This document shows positions 1-5,751 of a stretch of DNA of 6,147 bases, piece after piece (the first letter of the stretch is position 1; each line of letters starts with the position of its first letter). Under the pieces are notes generated by a model. That model worked only from the letters and a program-made list of their open reading frames with translations, had not been told where the DNA came from and made no database searches. Source of the stretch: DATARH01 sp050246595 (GTDB lineage: Bacteria > Pseudomonadota > Alphaproteobacteria > ATCC43930 > CGMCC-115725). The DNA is taken from the NCBI GenBank assembly GCA_050246595.1, contig JBFWVT010000136.1:1-6147 (forward strand), written 5' to 3'. A program made the translations under genes and the position numbers.

Positions 1-1
1 A

Positions 2-127
2 TGGCTGCCCGAATACGATCGGCGCAGCCAGCTCCACGGCCATGTGTCGTGGCACCTCGCGCTGTTCGAGCTGGCACGCGACAACCCCGCCCGGGCGCAC
101 GAGATCTATGCCGATGCGATCCGCCTG
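2..127 (+). pseudogene. TPR-type protein (TTC38-like) remnant, 5' end outside window
   Basis: Reading from base 2 gives a fragment starting WLPEYDRRSQLHGH, followed by SWHLALFELARDNPARA and then HEIYADAIRL. The HGH-x-SWHLALFEL pattern followed by a helix ending in IYxDAI is what I associate with tetratricopeptide-type proteins related to TTC38, which carry helical repeats used for protein contacts. Only about 42 residues are visible. The similarity ends around base 122-130, after which this frame turns into low-complexity Arg/Gly/His-rich sequence up to a stop at 371-373. From about 126 the neighbouring frame encodes a recombinase tail instead, so the gene appears truncated by a rearrangement. 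The family call is from recognition of a short motif only. Whether the upstream part is intact cannot be seen. Confidence 0.5.
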
Positions 128-335
128 TCGGCGGCGTGCCGCGGCGGCGGGCATCGCCGAGGCGATCGGCTGTCACACGTTCCGGGCGACCGGCATCACC
201 GCTTATCTCGCCAATGGCGGCGCGCTCGAGCACGCGCGGGAAATGGCGGCGCATGGGAGCCCGCGCACGACCAAGCCCTACGACCGCACGAAAGAACGGC
301 TTACCCAGGACGAAGCCGAGCGGATCAGGCCGTGA
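126..335 (+). pseudogene. Tyrosine recombinase/integrase, C-terminal catalytic fragment
   Basis: Frame 3 encodes the end of a phage/XerD-type tyrosine recombinase. Recognisable blocks are GCHTFRATGITAYL, then AREMAAHGSPRTTK, PYDRT and a closing DEAERIRP before TGA at 333-335. The box-II catalytic residues are present: His (174-176) and Arg (183-185) of the HxxR motif, a second His (252-254), and the nucleophile Tyr (279-281), nine residues after that His as is usual. The N-terminal DNA-binding domain and the first catalytic Arg/Lys region are missing. Upstream of about base 126 this frame is not integrase-like, while the adjacent frame encodes a TPR remnant. A Pro directly precedes the Tyr, where a hydrophobic residue is more usual. 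The fragment cannot be an active recombinase by itself. It marks past mobile-element activity next to the toxin-antitoxin-like genes. Confidence 0.8.
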
Positions 336-440
336 GTTCTCATGGATTTTGGACAAGCCACCGATATACATAACAAATATGGCATCAGGCTTGCTCTCTT
401 CGATGAGATGATACATTCTCCGTGCGGAGAAGAATTACTC

Positions 441-1061
441 ATGCAATCGCACGATACCCTGCTTACGCCAACCGAAGCCGCTGTCCTTACCGGGCCGCCG
501 CTCAAGGCGGTGAACAACGCTATCGACAAGAAGACGATCGGCACCGTTTCCGGCGAAGACGCCGGCCGGCCGACACGCCTGCTCGATGCTCGCGCCCTCG
601 TGTCGCTGACCCTCGAAAAGCGGCTTGCCGACCGGCTAGCGCCCGAGCTGCGGCGCAAATTGTTCGATGCCCTCGCCCTATCTCCGCGCCGTATCGTGTC
701 GCTTGAAGGTGGACTGCTCAAGATCGATCTGCGCGAGCCACGGCGCGAATTGGCGACGTCGCTGCGCGAGTTGCGCCGGGTGCGCCGCCTCGTCGTCAGC
801 GACCCGGAGGTCATGGGTGGCGAGCCGGTATTTCGCGGCACTCGCGTGCCGGTGCATCTGATCGCGGATCTCGCGGCCCAGGGCGCAACGGAGGCGGAGC
901 TGCTCGAGGGCTATCCCCGCCTCACCGCCGAGATGGTCCGGCTGGCGCCGGTCTATGCCGCGGCATATCCGCTGCGCGGCCGACCGCGCAAGCAGCCCTG
1001 GCGAGACCGGCAACCGGCGCATCGCTCGCGGCGCCGGCTGGCCGCAATCGCGACGCCGTGA
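441..1061 (+). CDS. HTH + DUF433 domain protein, antitoxin-like
   Basis: Predicted 206-residue cytoplasmic protein. Residues about 9-31 (TPTEAAVLTG..LKAVNNAID) look like a helix-turn-helix of the kind found at the front of such proteins. Residues about 119-175 form a DUF433 domain, with the typical VSDPEVMGGEPVFRGTRVPV block followed by a region rich in Glu and Leu. The C-terminal tail is Arg-rich (RGRPRKQPWR). DUF433 proteins are commonly encoded directly before a PIN-like DUF5615 gene and are regarded as the antitoxin half of such pairs; that is family knowledge, and its role here is inferred. The start is set at ATG 441 because GGAGA at 426-430 lies 10 bases upstream. The frame is also open back to ATG 342, but that part is AT-rich, lacks a ribosome site and looks like a leader. 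The stop overlaps the next start in GTGA (1058-1061), so translation is probably coupled. Confidence 0.8.
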   Translation: MQSHDTLLTPTEAAVLTGPPLKAVNNAIDKKTIGTVSGEDAGRPTRLLDARALVSLTLEKRLADRLAPELRRKLFDALALSPRRIVSLEGGLLKIDLREPRRELATSLRELRRVRRLVVSDPEVMGGEPVFRGTRVPVHLIADLAAQGATEAELLEGYPRLTAEMVRLAPVYAAAYPLRGRPRKQPWRDRQPAHRSRRRLAAIATP

Positions 1062-1442
1062 GATTCCCGATCGACGAATGCCTCACCGTCGACCTGGTTG
1101 ACGCCGCCGGGCAAGCCGGTCACGAAGTCCATCATGTTGCCCGTGTCGGCCGGGCCGGCTGGAAGGACTGGAATGTCGCCCGCTATGCCCGGGAAGGCGA
1201 TTTCATTCTGGTCACCAACAATGCCAGCGATTTCCGGCGTCCATGCGCGACGGAGCCGCTGCATACCGGACTGATCGTCCTGATACCCACCCGTCAGCCG
1301 CACTCTGCAGCGGCACCTCTTCGAAGCCGCGCTCGATGAACTCGCTATGATCGGCGAGCCGGTCAATTGTGTCCTTGAGGTGGACCTCGATGGCGTCGGG
1401 GCGATCCTCACCCTCTACGATCTTCCCTCAGGCGAGCTGTAA
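1058..1442 (+). pseudogene. DUF5615/PIN-like toxin-type protein, frameshifted
   Basis: Starts at GTG 1058 inside the stop of the DUF433 gene. The first frame reads MRFPIDECLTVDLVD, then GWKDWNVARYAREGDF and ILVTNNASDF, then LHTGLIVLIPTRQPH, which matches the PIN-like DUF5615 type (acidic DEC/DEN motif near the start, VTNN..DF in the middle). This frame then stops at 1337-1339, about 93 residues in. The rest of the family pattern continues in the next frame from base 1305: LQRHLFEAALDEL, then GEPVNCVLEVDLDG, then YDLPSGEL and TAA at 1440-1442. Removing one base around 1298-1305 (for example T1304) joins the two halves into about 127 residues with family-like spacing. Such proteins are putative ribonuclease toxins neutralised by the DUF433 partner. 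The shift probably inactivates it; a sequencing error or programmed frameshifting would be alternatives. The PIN-like assignment is firm, toxicity is inferred. Confidence 0.8.
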
Positions 1443-1614
1443 CGATCCGGGTCAATTCATCGACGCCTCCGTTGACAGGTGGCGGCGCCTGCCGCGCATC
1501 AGTGCTGCCAAATACACCGCGCCTGTCGTCATCTCCCGCAAGTCCGTCTCCGCCGGCCACACGCCGCGTGGACGCATCATCACGCGCGGTTCCCCTTTTC
1601 ACCGGAGCTGAGCC

Positions 1615-1944
1615 ATGCGTGCTGACATGTCGCGCGTTATCGTCGAGCATCCGCGCCGCGGCGGCGTTCATCGTCGCAGTCGCGCGCTGCCGCTTGATGG
1701 CTTGCCATTTCACGAGGGCATGCGCCGGCCGTACTGGATCTCCGGCGGCTCGAAGACACTCCACGAGAAGCTTGCCCCGTTGCGGCGATCCCTGGAACGG
1801 CAGGTCGGGCGGCTCCGGAACAAAGTCTATGCCGAGATCGCGGCGCATCTGCGTGCGAGCAACACCGTGCAGCAGCATGTTCGCGATCCTCTCCGGGATT
1901 TCGTCGCTATCCATCCACGTCGCCTCGTAATGAGGCGATGTTGA
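1615..1944 (+). CDS. Conserved hypothetical protein, probably C-terminally truncated
   Basis: Predicted 109 residues, basic. It starts at ATG 1615 with a good ribosome site, GGAG at 1604-1607, seven bases upstream. The sequence opens MRADMSRVIVEHPRRG. It goes on with LPFHEGMRRP, then KTLHEKLAPLRRSLERQVGR and KVYAEIAAHLR, then VQQHVRDPLRDFVAIHPRR. This resembles, from memory, a family of unknown function that begins MRxDM..VIVERPR and carries a conserved LNExLxPLRRxLxxxVGRPW block; members I recall are longer. Here the similarity stops at HPRR, followed by only six unrelated residues before the stop, and no continuation is seen in other frames. Changes such as GRLRN for GRPWN suggest relaxed constraint. 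No signal peptide or membrane segment is visible. It lies among decayed genes, so it may itself be a remnant. Function unknown. Confidence 0.55.
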   Translation: MRADMSRVIVEHPRRGGVHRRSRALPLDGLPFHEGMRRPYWISGGSKTLHEKLAPLRRSLERQVGRLRNKVYAEIAAHLRASNTVQQHVRDPLRDFVAIHPRRLVMRRC

Positions 1945-2089
1945 GCGTGACGGAAATGTTGCGCTGCCCTGTGCCGAGGACAATTCTCAAAGACAGTGAG
2001 GCGGTCGCGAGGGCAGGACGGCCGGGCTGAGAGCACCGCCCGAACGGTATTTGCGCAGGAGAGCGAACGCCTGATCGAGGCGTTTGCGC
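1945..2089. other. Spacer without recognisable gene
   Basis: Between the truncated hypothetical gene and the promoter zone of the first binding-protein gene. A short open frame from GTG 1996 to 2214 exists but has no ribosome site, overlaps the start of the next gene and matches nothing I recognise. A segment in it (FAQESERLIEAFAHELRR) looks helical and could be a scrap of a former gene. No RNA gene or repeat was seen. Confidence 0.4.
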
Positions 2090-2118
2090 ATGAGCTGCGG
2101 CGAAATTCCGCATATAAG
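2090..2118 (+). promoter_or_regulatory. Candidate sigma-70 promoter for the binding-protein genes
   Basis: TATAAG at 2113-2118 matches the -10 consensus at five of six positions. ATGAGC at 2090-2095, 17 bases upstream, matches the -35 at only three of six. The surrounding stretch (about 2102-2155) is clearly more AT-rich than the rest of the window, as expected of a promoter. The leader would be about 85 bases, with the palindrome AAGCGCTT (2181-2188) lying inside it. Inferred only from sequence shape. Confidence 0.3.
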
Positions 2119-2210
2119 CATTACTTAAAAATGCAAAGCAGACCCCCCAAATTTGCACAAGATGCCCGCGCGCGAACGGTAAGCGCTTTGCGAATCAAGG
2201 AGAAATGTCG

Positions 2211-3860
2211 GTGATAAGGAAACTCTCCACGTCGTTTTTCGCGCTGGCGCTGTTCACCGCCCTGCCGGCGCTGGCGGCCGACCCGCCGAAACCCGCCGAC
2301 GCGAAAGCCGCGGAAACGCCGAAGCGCGGCGGCACGCTGACCTATATGATCCCGGCCGACGCGCCGCCGAGCTTTGACGGCCGCCGCGAGACGACCTTCG
2401 CGACGATGCATTCGGTCGCGCCGTTCTACAGCACACTGATCCGGCCGAACCCGGACAACCCGTCCTCGACAACCGATTTCGTGTGCGATCTGTGCACCGA
2501 AATGCCGATACCGACCGATGACGGCAAAACCTACACGTTCAAGATCCATGACGGCGTCAAGTTTCACGACGGCACGCCGCTGACCGCCGCGGACGTTGCA
2601 ACGAGCTGGCAATACATCGTCAACCCGCCGGAAAACGTCACGAGCGCGCGCCAGGGCCATTTTCTGATGGTTGACACGATCGAGGCGCCGGACAAGACCA
2701 CGGTGGTCTTCAAGCTCAAATTCCCGACCACGGCGTTCCTGCCGGCCCTGGCCGATCCGTTCGCCTTTATCTACAAGAAGGATGTTCTCGAAAAGGACCC
2801 GCGCTGGTACGAAAGAAACATCATGGGGTCGGGTCCGTTCAAATTCGCCAGCTTTGAAACCGGGCAATCGATCAGAGGCGAACGCAACCCGGATTATTTT
2901 AAACAAGGGCTGCCGTATCTTGACGGGTTCGCAGCCATCTATGCGCCAAAGCAGGCCACCCGCCTCGAGGCGATCCGCGCCGATCGCGCCGCCGCCGAAT
3001 TCCGCGGCATGCCGCCCTCGGCCGCCAGCGAGCTTAAGAAAGAGGGTGGCGACAAGATCGCCGTGCAGGAAAGCGACTGGAACTGCGCCAACCTGATCAC
3101 GGCGAACCACCAGAAAAAGCCCTTCGACGATGTACGGGTCCGCCGCGCACTGGCCCTGGCGCTCGACCAGTGGAACGGCGCGCCGGCGCTCGCCAGGATC
3201 GCCACGGTGAACACCGTCGGCGGCATCGTCTTCCCGGGTTCGCCGCTCGCCGCGACAAAGGAAGAACTACAGAAGCTGCCCGGCTATTGGCCCGATATCG
3301 AGAAAGCCCGCACCGAAGCCAGACGCCTGCTGAAGGAAGCCGGCGCCGAGGGGTTGAAGTTCGAGCTGATGAACCGCAATGTCGATCAGCCGTACAAATA
3401 CGTTGCCGCCTGGGTCATCGACGAGTGGCGCAAGATCGGCCTCAACGTGACGCAGCGGGTGCTGCCGACCGGGCCGTTCTACGAGGGGCTGCGCGGCGGC
3501 AGTTTCGACGTGACCGTCGATTTCAACTGCCAGGGTGTCGTCAACCCGCCGCTCGATACGGCCAAGTATCTACCCAGCTCGGTTTATACCGAGAATTACG
3601 GCCAGTACGAAGATCCGAAATCCGTCGAGCTGTACAATAAGATGCTGCACGAGCCCGATCCGGACAAGCAGCGCGCGGCGATGCGCGAGTTCGAGACCTA
3701 CACGCTCGATACGGCGGCGCACGCGATCGTGACCCCGTGGTGGTACCGTATCATCCCGCATCAATCCTATATGAAAGGCTGGACGATCAGCCCGAGCCAC
3801 TATATCAATCAGCATCTTGAAACCGTGTGGCTCGACAAGCCCGGCACGTCGTCCAATTAG
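2211..3860 (+). CDS. ABC transporter substrate-binding protein, family 5 (first paralog)
   Basis: Periplasmic solute-binding protein of the SBP_bac_5 family (DppA/OppA/NikA type), which captures peptides, nickel complexes, opines or other small solutes and delivers them to an inner-membrane ABC permease. It has 549 residues, a normal family length. A signal peptide spans residues 1-22 or 1-23 (basic IRK, hydrophobic core, ALAA before DPPK). The mature part begins with the family block PKRGGTLTYMIPADAP. The signature TYTFKIHDGVKFHDGTPL starts at residue 107 and runs into TAADV; later come GSGPFKF, RVRRALALALD and a C-terminal lobe ending ETVWLDKPG. Four cysteines (92, 95, 292, 440) are all shared with the second paralog. 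GTG 2211 is chosen because AGGAG (2198-2202) is 8 bases away; from ATG 2205 the gap would be only 2. The substrate cannot be told from sequence. No permease or ATPase gene is adjacent on the left. Confidence 0.93.
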   Translation: MIRKLSTSFFALALFTALPALAADPPKPADAKAAETPKRGGTLTYMIPADAPPSFDGRRETTFATMHSVAPFYSTLIRPNPDNPSSTTDFVCDLCTEMPIPTDDGKTYTFKIHDGVKFHDGTPLTAADVATSWQYIVNPPENVTSARQGHFLMVDTIEAPDKTTVVFKLKFPTTAFLPALADPFAFIYKKDVLEKDPRWYERNIMGSGPFKFASFETGQSIRGERNPDYFKQGLPYLDGFAAIYAPKQATRLEAIRADRAAAEFRGMPPSAASELKKEGGDKIAVQESDWNCANLITANHQKKPFDDVRVRRALALALDQWNGAPALARIATVNTVGGIVFPGSPLAATKEELQKLPGYWPDIEKARTEARRLLKEAGAEGLKFELMNRNVDQPYKYVAAWVIDEWRKIGLNVTQRVLPTGPFYEGLRGGSFDVTVDFNCQGVVNPPLDTAKYLPSSVYTENYGQYEDPKSVELYNKMLHEPDPDKQRAAMREFETYTLDTAAHAIVTPWWYRIIPHQSYMKGWTISPSHYINQHLETVWLDKPGTSSN

Positions 3861-3898
3861 GACGAATTCAGCACCTTCGCTCGATCCGGGAGACCGGG

Positions 3899-3924
3899 CC
3901 GGCGGCAGCGCAGCGGGCCGCCGG
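3899..3924 (+). other. GC-rich hairpin between the two binding-protein genes
   Basis: CCGGCGGC (3899-3906) pairs perfectly with GCCGCCGG (3917-3924) around a 10-base loop, about 40 bases after the first gene's stop. No T-run follows, so it is not a classic intrinsic terminator. Hairpins in this position often protect the 3' end of an abundant upstream message in binding-protein operons. That role is inferred. Confidence 0.45.
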
Positions 3925-3965
3925 ATGGGGCATTCCTTCCCGAGCGGCCTGCGGCGCGTCAAGAA

Positions 3966-3988
3966 ACCGCCTCGCGGTGCAGACCGCG
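3966..3988 (+). promoter_or_regulatory. Mutually exclusive small hairpins ahead of the second gene
   Basis: ACCGC (3966-3970) can pair with GCGGT (3974-3978). The same GCGGT, within CGCGGT (3973-3978), can instead pair with ACCGCG (3983-3988) across a 4-base loop. The structure ends 10 bases before the ribosome site GGAGA (3999-4003), so it could influence translation of the second gene. In GC-rich DNA such short pairings also occur by chance. Confidence 0.2.
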
Positions 3989-4010
3989 GCACCATAACGG
4001 AGAAAGAGGC

Positions 4011-5624
4011 TTGGAATTCGCAACCCGACTGACACTCGCGGCAGCATTCGCCGCGTCTGTCGCAATCGCCCCCGCGCTCGCGCCCAACCCGGCGAAAGGT
4101 GAGACACCGAAACGCGGCGGCACGCTGACCTACATGATCCCGGCCGATGCGCCGCCGAGCCTCGACGGGCACCGCGAACAGACCTATGCGACGATTCATT
4201 CGACCGCGCCGTTCTACAGCACGCTGATCCGGGTCAACCCGGAAAACCCGGCCTCGACCGAGTATGTGTGCGATCTGTGCACCGAGATCCCGCAGCCGAC
4301 CGATGGCGGCAAGACCTATACGTTCAAGATCCGCGACGGGGTCAAGTTCCACGACGGCACCCCGCTGACCGCGGCGGATGTCGCGGTGAACTGGCAAATC
4401 ATGACCTTCCCGCCCGAGGGCGTGTTCAGCGCGCGATCGAGCAATTACCAGGCGTTGATCGAGAAGGTCGAGAACCCCGATCCGTCCACGGTCGTCTTTC
4501 GCTTGAAATTCCCGACCTCGGCCTTCCTGCCGATGCTGGCCGATCCATTTGCCTATATCTACAAGAAGGACATTCTCGAAAAGGACCCGCAGTGGTACGA
4601 AAAGAATGTTCTCGGGTCCGGTCCGTTCAAGTTCGTCAGCTACAATATCGGACAGTCGATCAAGGGCGAGCGTAACCCCGATTACCATCACAAGGGGCTG
4701 CCCTATCTCGACGGGTTCGAGGCGATCCTCGCGCCGAAGCAGGCGACAAGGGTCGACGCGATCCGCGCCGACCGCGCCGCGCTGGAGTTCCGCGGCATGC
4801 CGCCTGCGGCGCGCGACGAGCTGGAGAAGCAACTCGGCGACAATATCACGGTCCAGGAAAGCGTCTGGAATTGCGGCAGCGATCTGTTCTTCAACCACAA
4901 CCAGAAGCCGTTCGACGATCCGCGGGTGCGCCGCGCGCTCAGTCTGGCGATCGACCGCTGGGGCGGGGCGCCGGCATTGTCGAAGATCGCGATCGTCAAG
5001 ACGGTCGGCGGCATCGTCTTTCCGGGATCGCCGCTCGCTCCGAGCAAGGAGGAGCTGCAAAAGATCGCCGGGTACTGGCCGGATATCGAAAAGTCGCGCG
5101 CTGAGGCAAAGCGTCTGCTGAAGGAAGCCGGGGTGGAAAATCTCAGCTTCGAACTGCTGAACCGCGACGTCGACCAGCCGTACAAATATATCGGGATATG
5201 GCTTGTCGATCAGTGGAGCAAGATCGGGGTCAAGGTGACCCAGCGGGTCGTCCCGACCGGACCATGGTTTCAATCGATGCGGACCGGACAGTTCAGCGTC
5301 GTGCATTATCCGATCTGCCGCAGCGTCGTGAACCCGGTGCTCGACGTGCAGCCCTATCTGCCGATATCGGACGAGAATTACGGCGCCTTCAAGGACGACA
5401 GGCAGATGGAGATCTATAACAAGATCCTGCACGAGACCGACCCGCAAAAGCAGCAGGCGCTGATGACCGAGTTCGAGGAATACGTGACGGACGAGCAGGC
5501 GCACGCGGTCAAGGTCCTGTGGTGGAACCGCATCGTGCCGCACCGCTCCTACGTCAAGGGTTGGAAGATCAGCCCGAGCCATTTCCTGAACCAGGATCTG
5601 TCGACGGTCTGGCTCGATAAATAA
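4011..5624 (+). CDS. ABC transporter substrate-binding protein, family 5 (second paralog)
   Basis: Second SBP_bac_5-type periplasmic binding protein, 537 residues, by eye about two thirds identical to the preceding gene over the mature region and clearly a tandem duplicate. The start is TTG 4011: GGAGA (3999-4003) is 7 bases upstream and no ATG or GTG in the frame lies nearby. The signal peptide is residues 1-24 (hydrophobic LTLAAAFAASVAIAPALA), though its front end has a single Arg and one Glu, weaker than usual. The family signature starts at residue 102 (TYTFKIRDGVKFHDGTPL), followed by TAADV. Cysteines 87, 90, 288 and 436 match those of the first paralog. It differs from it in WQIMTFPPEGVFSARSSNYQ, in NCGSDLFFNHNQK, and in the stretch VVHYPICRSVVNPVLD where the first has VTVDFNCQGVVNPPLD; these may alter the ligand pocket. 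It is probably co-transcribed with the first gene; a strong hairpin follows it. Substrate unknown. Confidence 0.93.
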   Translation: MEFATRLTLAAAFAASVAIAPALAPNPAKGETPKRGGTLTYMIPADAPPSLDGHREQTYATIHSTAPFYSTLIRVNPENPASTEYVCDLCTEIPQPTDGGKTYTFKIRDGVKFHDGTPLTAADVAVNWQIMTFPPEGVFSARSSNYQALIEKVENPDPSTVVFRLKFPTSAFLPMLADPFAYIYKKDILEKDPQWYEKNVLGSGPFKFVSYNIGQSIKGERNPDYHHKGLPYLDGFEAILAPKQATRVDAIRADRAALEFRGMPPAARDELEKQLGDNITVQESVWNCGSDLFFNHNQKPFDDPRVRRALSLAIDRWGGAPALSKIAIVKTVGGIVFPGSPLAPSKEELQKIAGYWPDIEKSRAEAKRLLKEAGVENLSFELLNRDVDQPYKYIGIWLVDQWSKIGVKVTQRVVPTGPWFQSMRTGQFSVVHYPICRSVVNPVLDVQPYLPISDENYGAFKDDRQMEIYNKILHETDPQKQQALMTEFEEYVTDEQAHAVKVLWWNRIVPHRSYVKGWKISPSHFLNQDLSTVWLDK

Positions 5625-5640
5625 TAAATAGAGGTTGCGT

Positions 5641-5680
5641 GTCCCGAGACCGTTCCGTTCTCCCGGGCCGGTCTCGGGAC
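5641..5680 (+). terminator. Strong stem-loop after the second binding-protein gene
   Basis: GTCCCGAGACCG (5641-5652) pairs perfectly over 12 bases with CGGTCTCGGGAC (5669-5680), leaving a 16-base loop that itself contains CCCGGG. It begins 16 bases after the TAA stop and is followed by CCTTGCG rather than a T-run. It may act as a terminator for the binding-protein transcript, or as a 3' stabilising hairpin with Rho-dependent ending downstream. On the other strand it could also stop transcripts from the insertion sequence. Confidence 0.7.
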
Positions 5681-5751
5681 CCTTGCGAAGGCTTGCAAAC
5701 CCGCTGGACAGGCGCGCTCTTGCTCGGCGTTGCTCCAACCCGGCGCTGCTC

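Noticed and set aside
1..411. Frame-1 open frame of 136 codons from the window start
   Set aside because: Arg/Pro-rich with no domain; the other two frames in the same stretch carry recognisable TPR and integrase remnants.
1472..1477. Perfect TTGACA that could be a -35 box ahead of the gene at 1615
   Set aside because: No acceptable -10 sequence is found 16-19 bases downstream, so it is probably chance.
1408..1983. Minus-strand open frame of 191 codons
   Set aside because: It covers the tail of the PIN-like gene and the hypothetical gene at 1615-1944, which has a better ribosome site and family-like motifs. No recognisable domain.
1996..2214. Small open frame before the first binding-protein gene
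   Set aside because: GTG start without a ribosome site, overlaps the next gene and its promoter region, and no similarity recognised.
2121..3110. Minus-strand open frame of 329 codons
   Set aside because: Antisense shadow of the first binding-protein gene, with the same low-complexity character as the larger antisense frame.
3570..5738. Minus-strand open frame of 722 codons across both binding-protein genes
   Set aside because: It is antisense to two clear SBP_bac_5 genes; its repeated Arg/Asp/Val-rich text mirrors the codon pattern of the paralogs, as is common in high-GC DNA. No family is recognisable.
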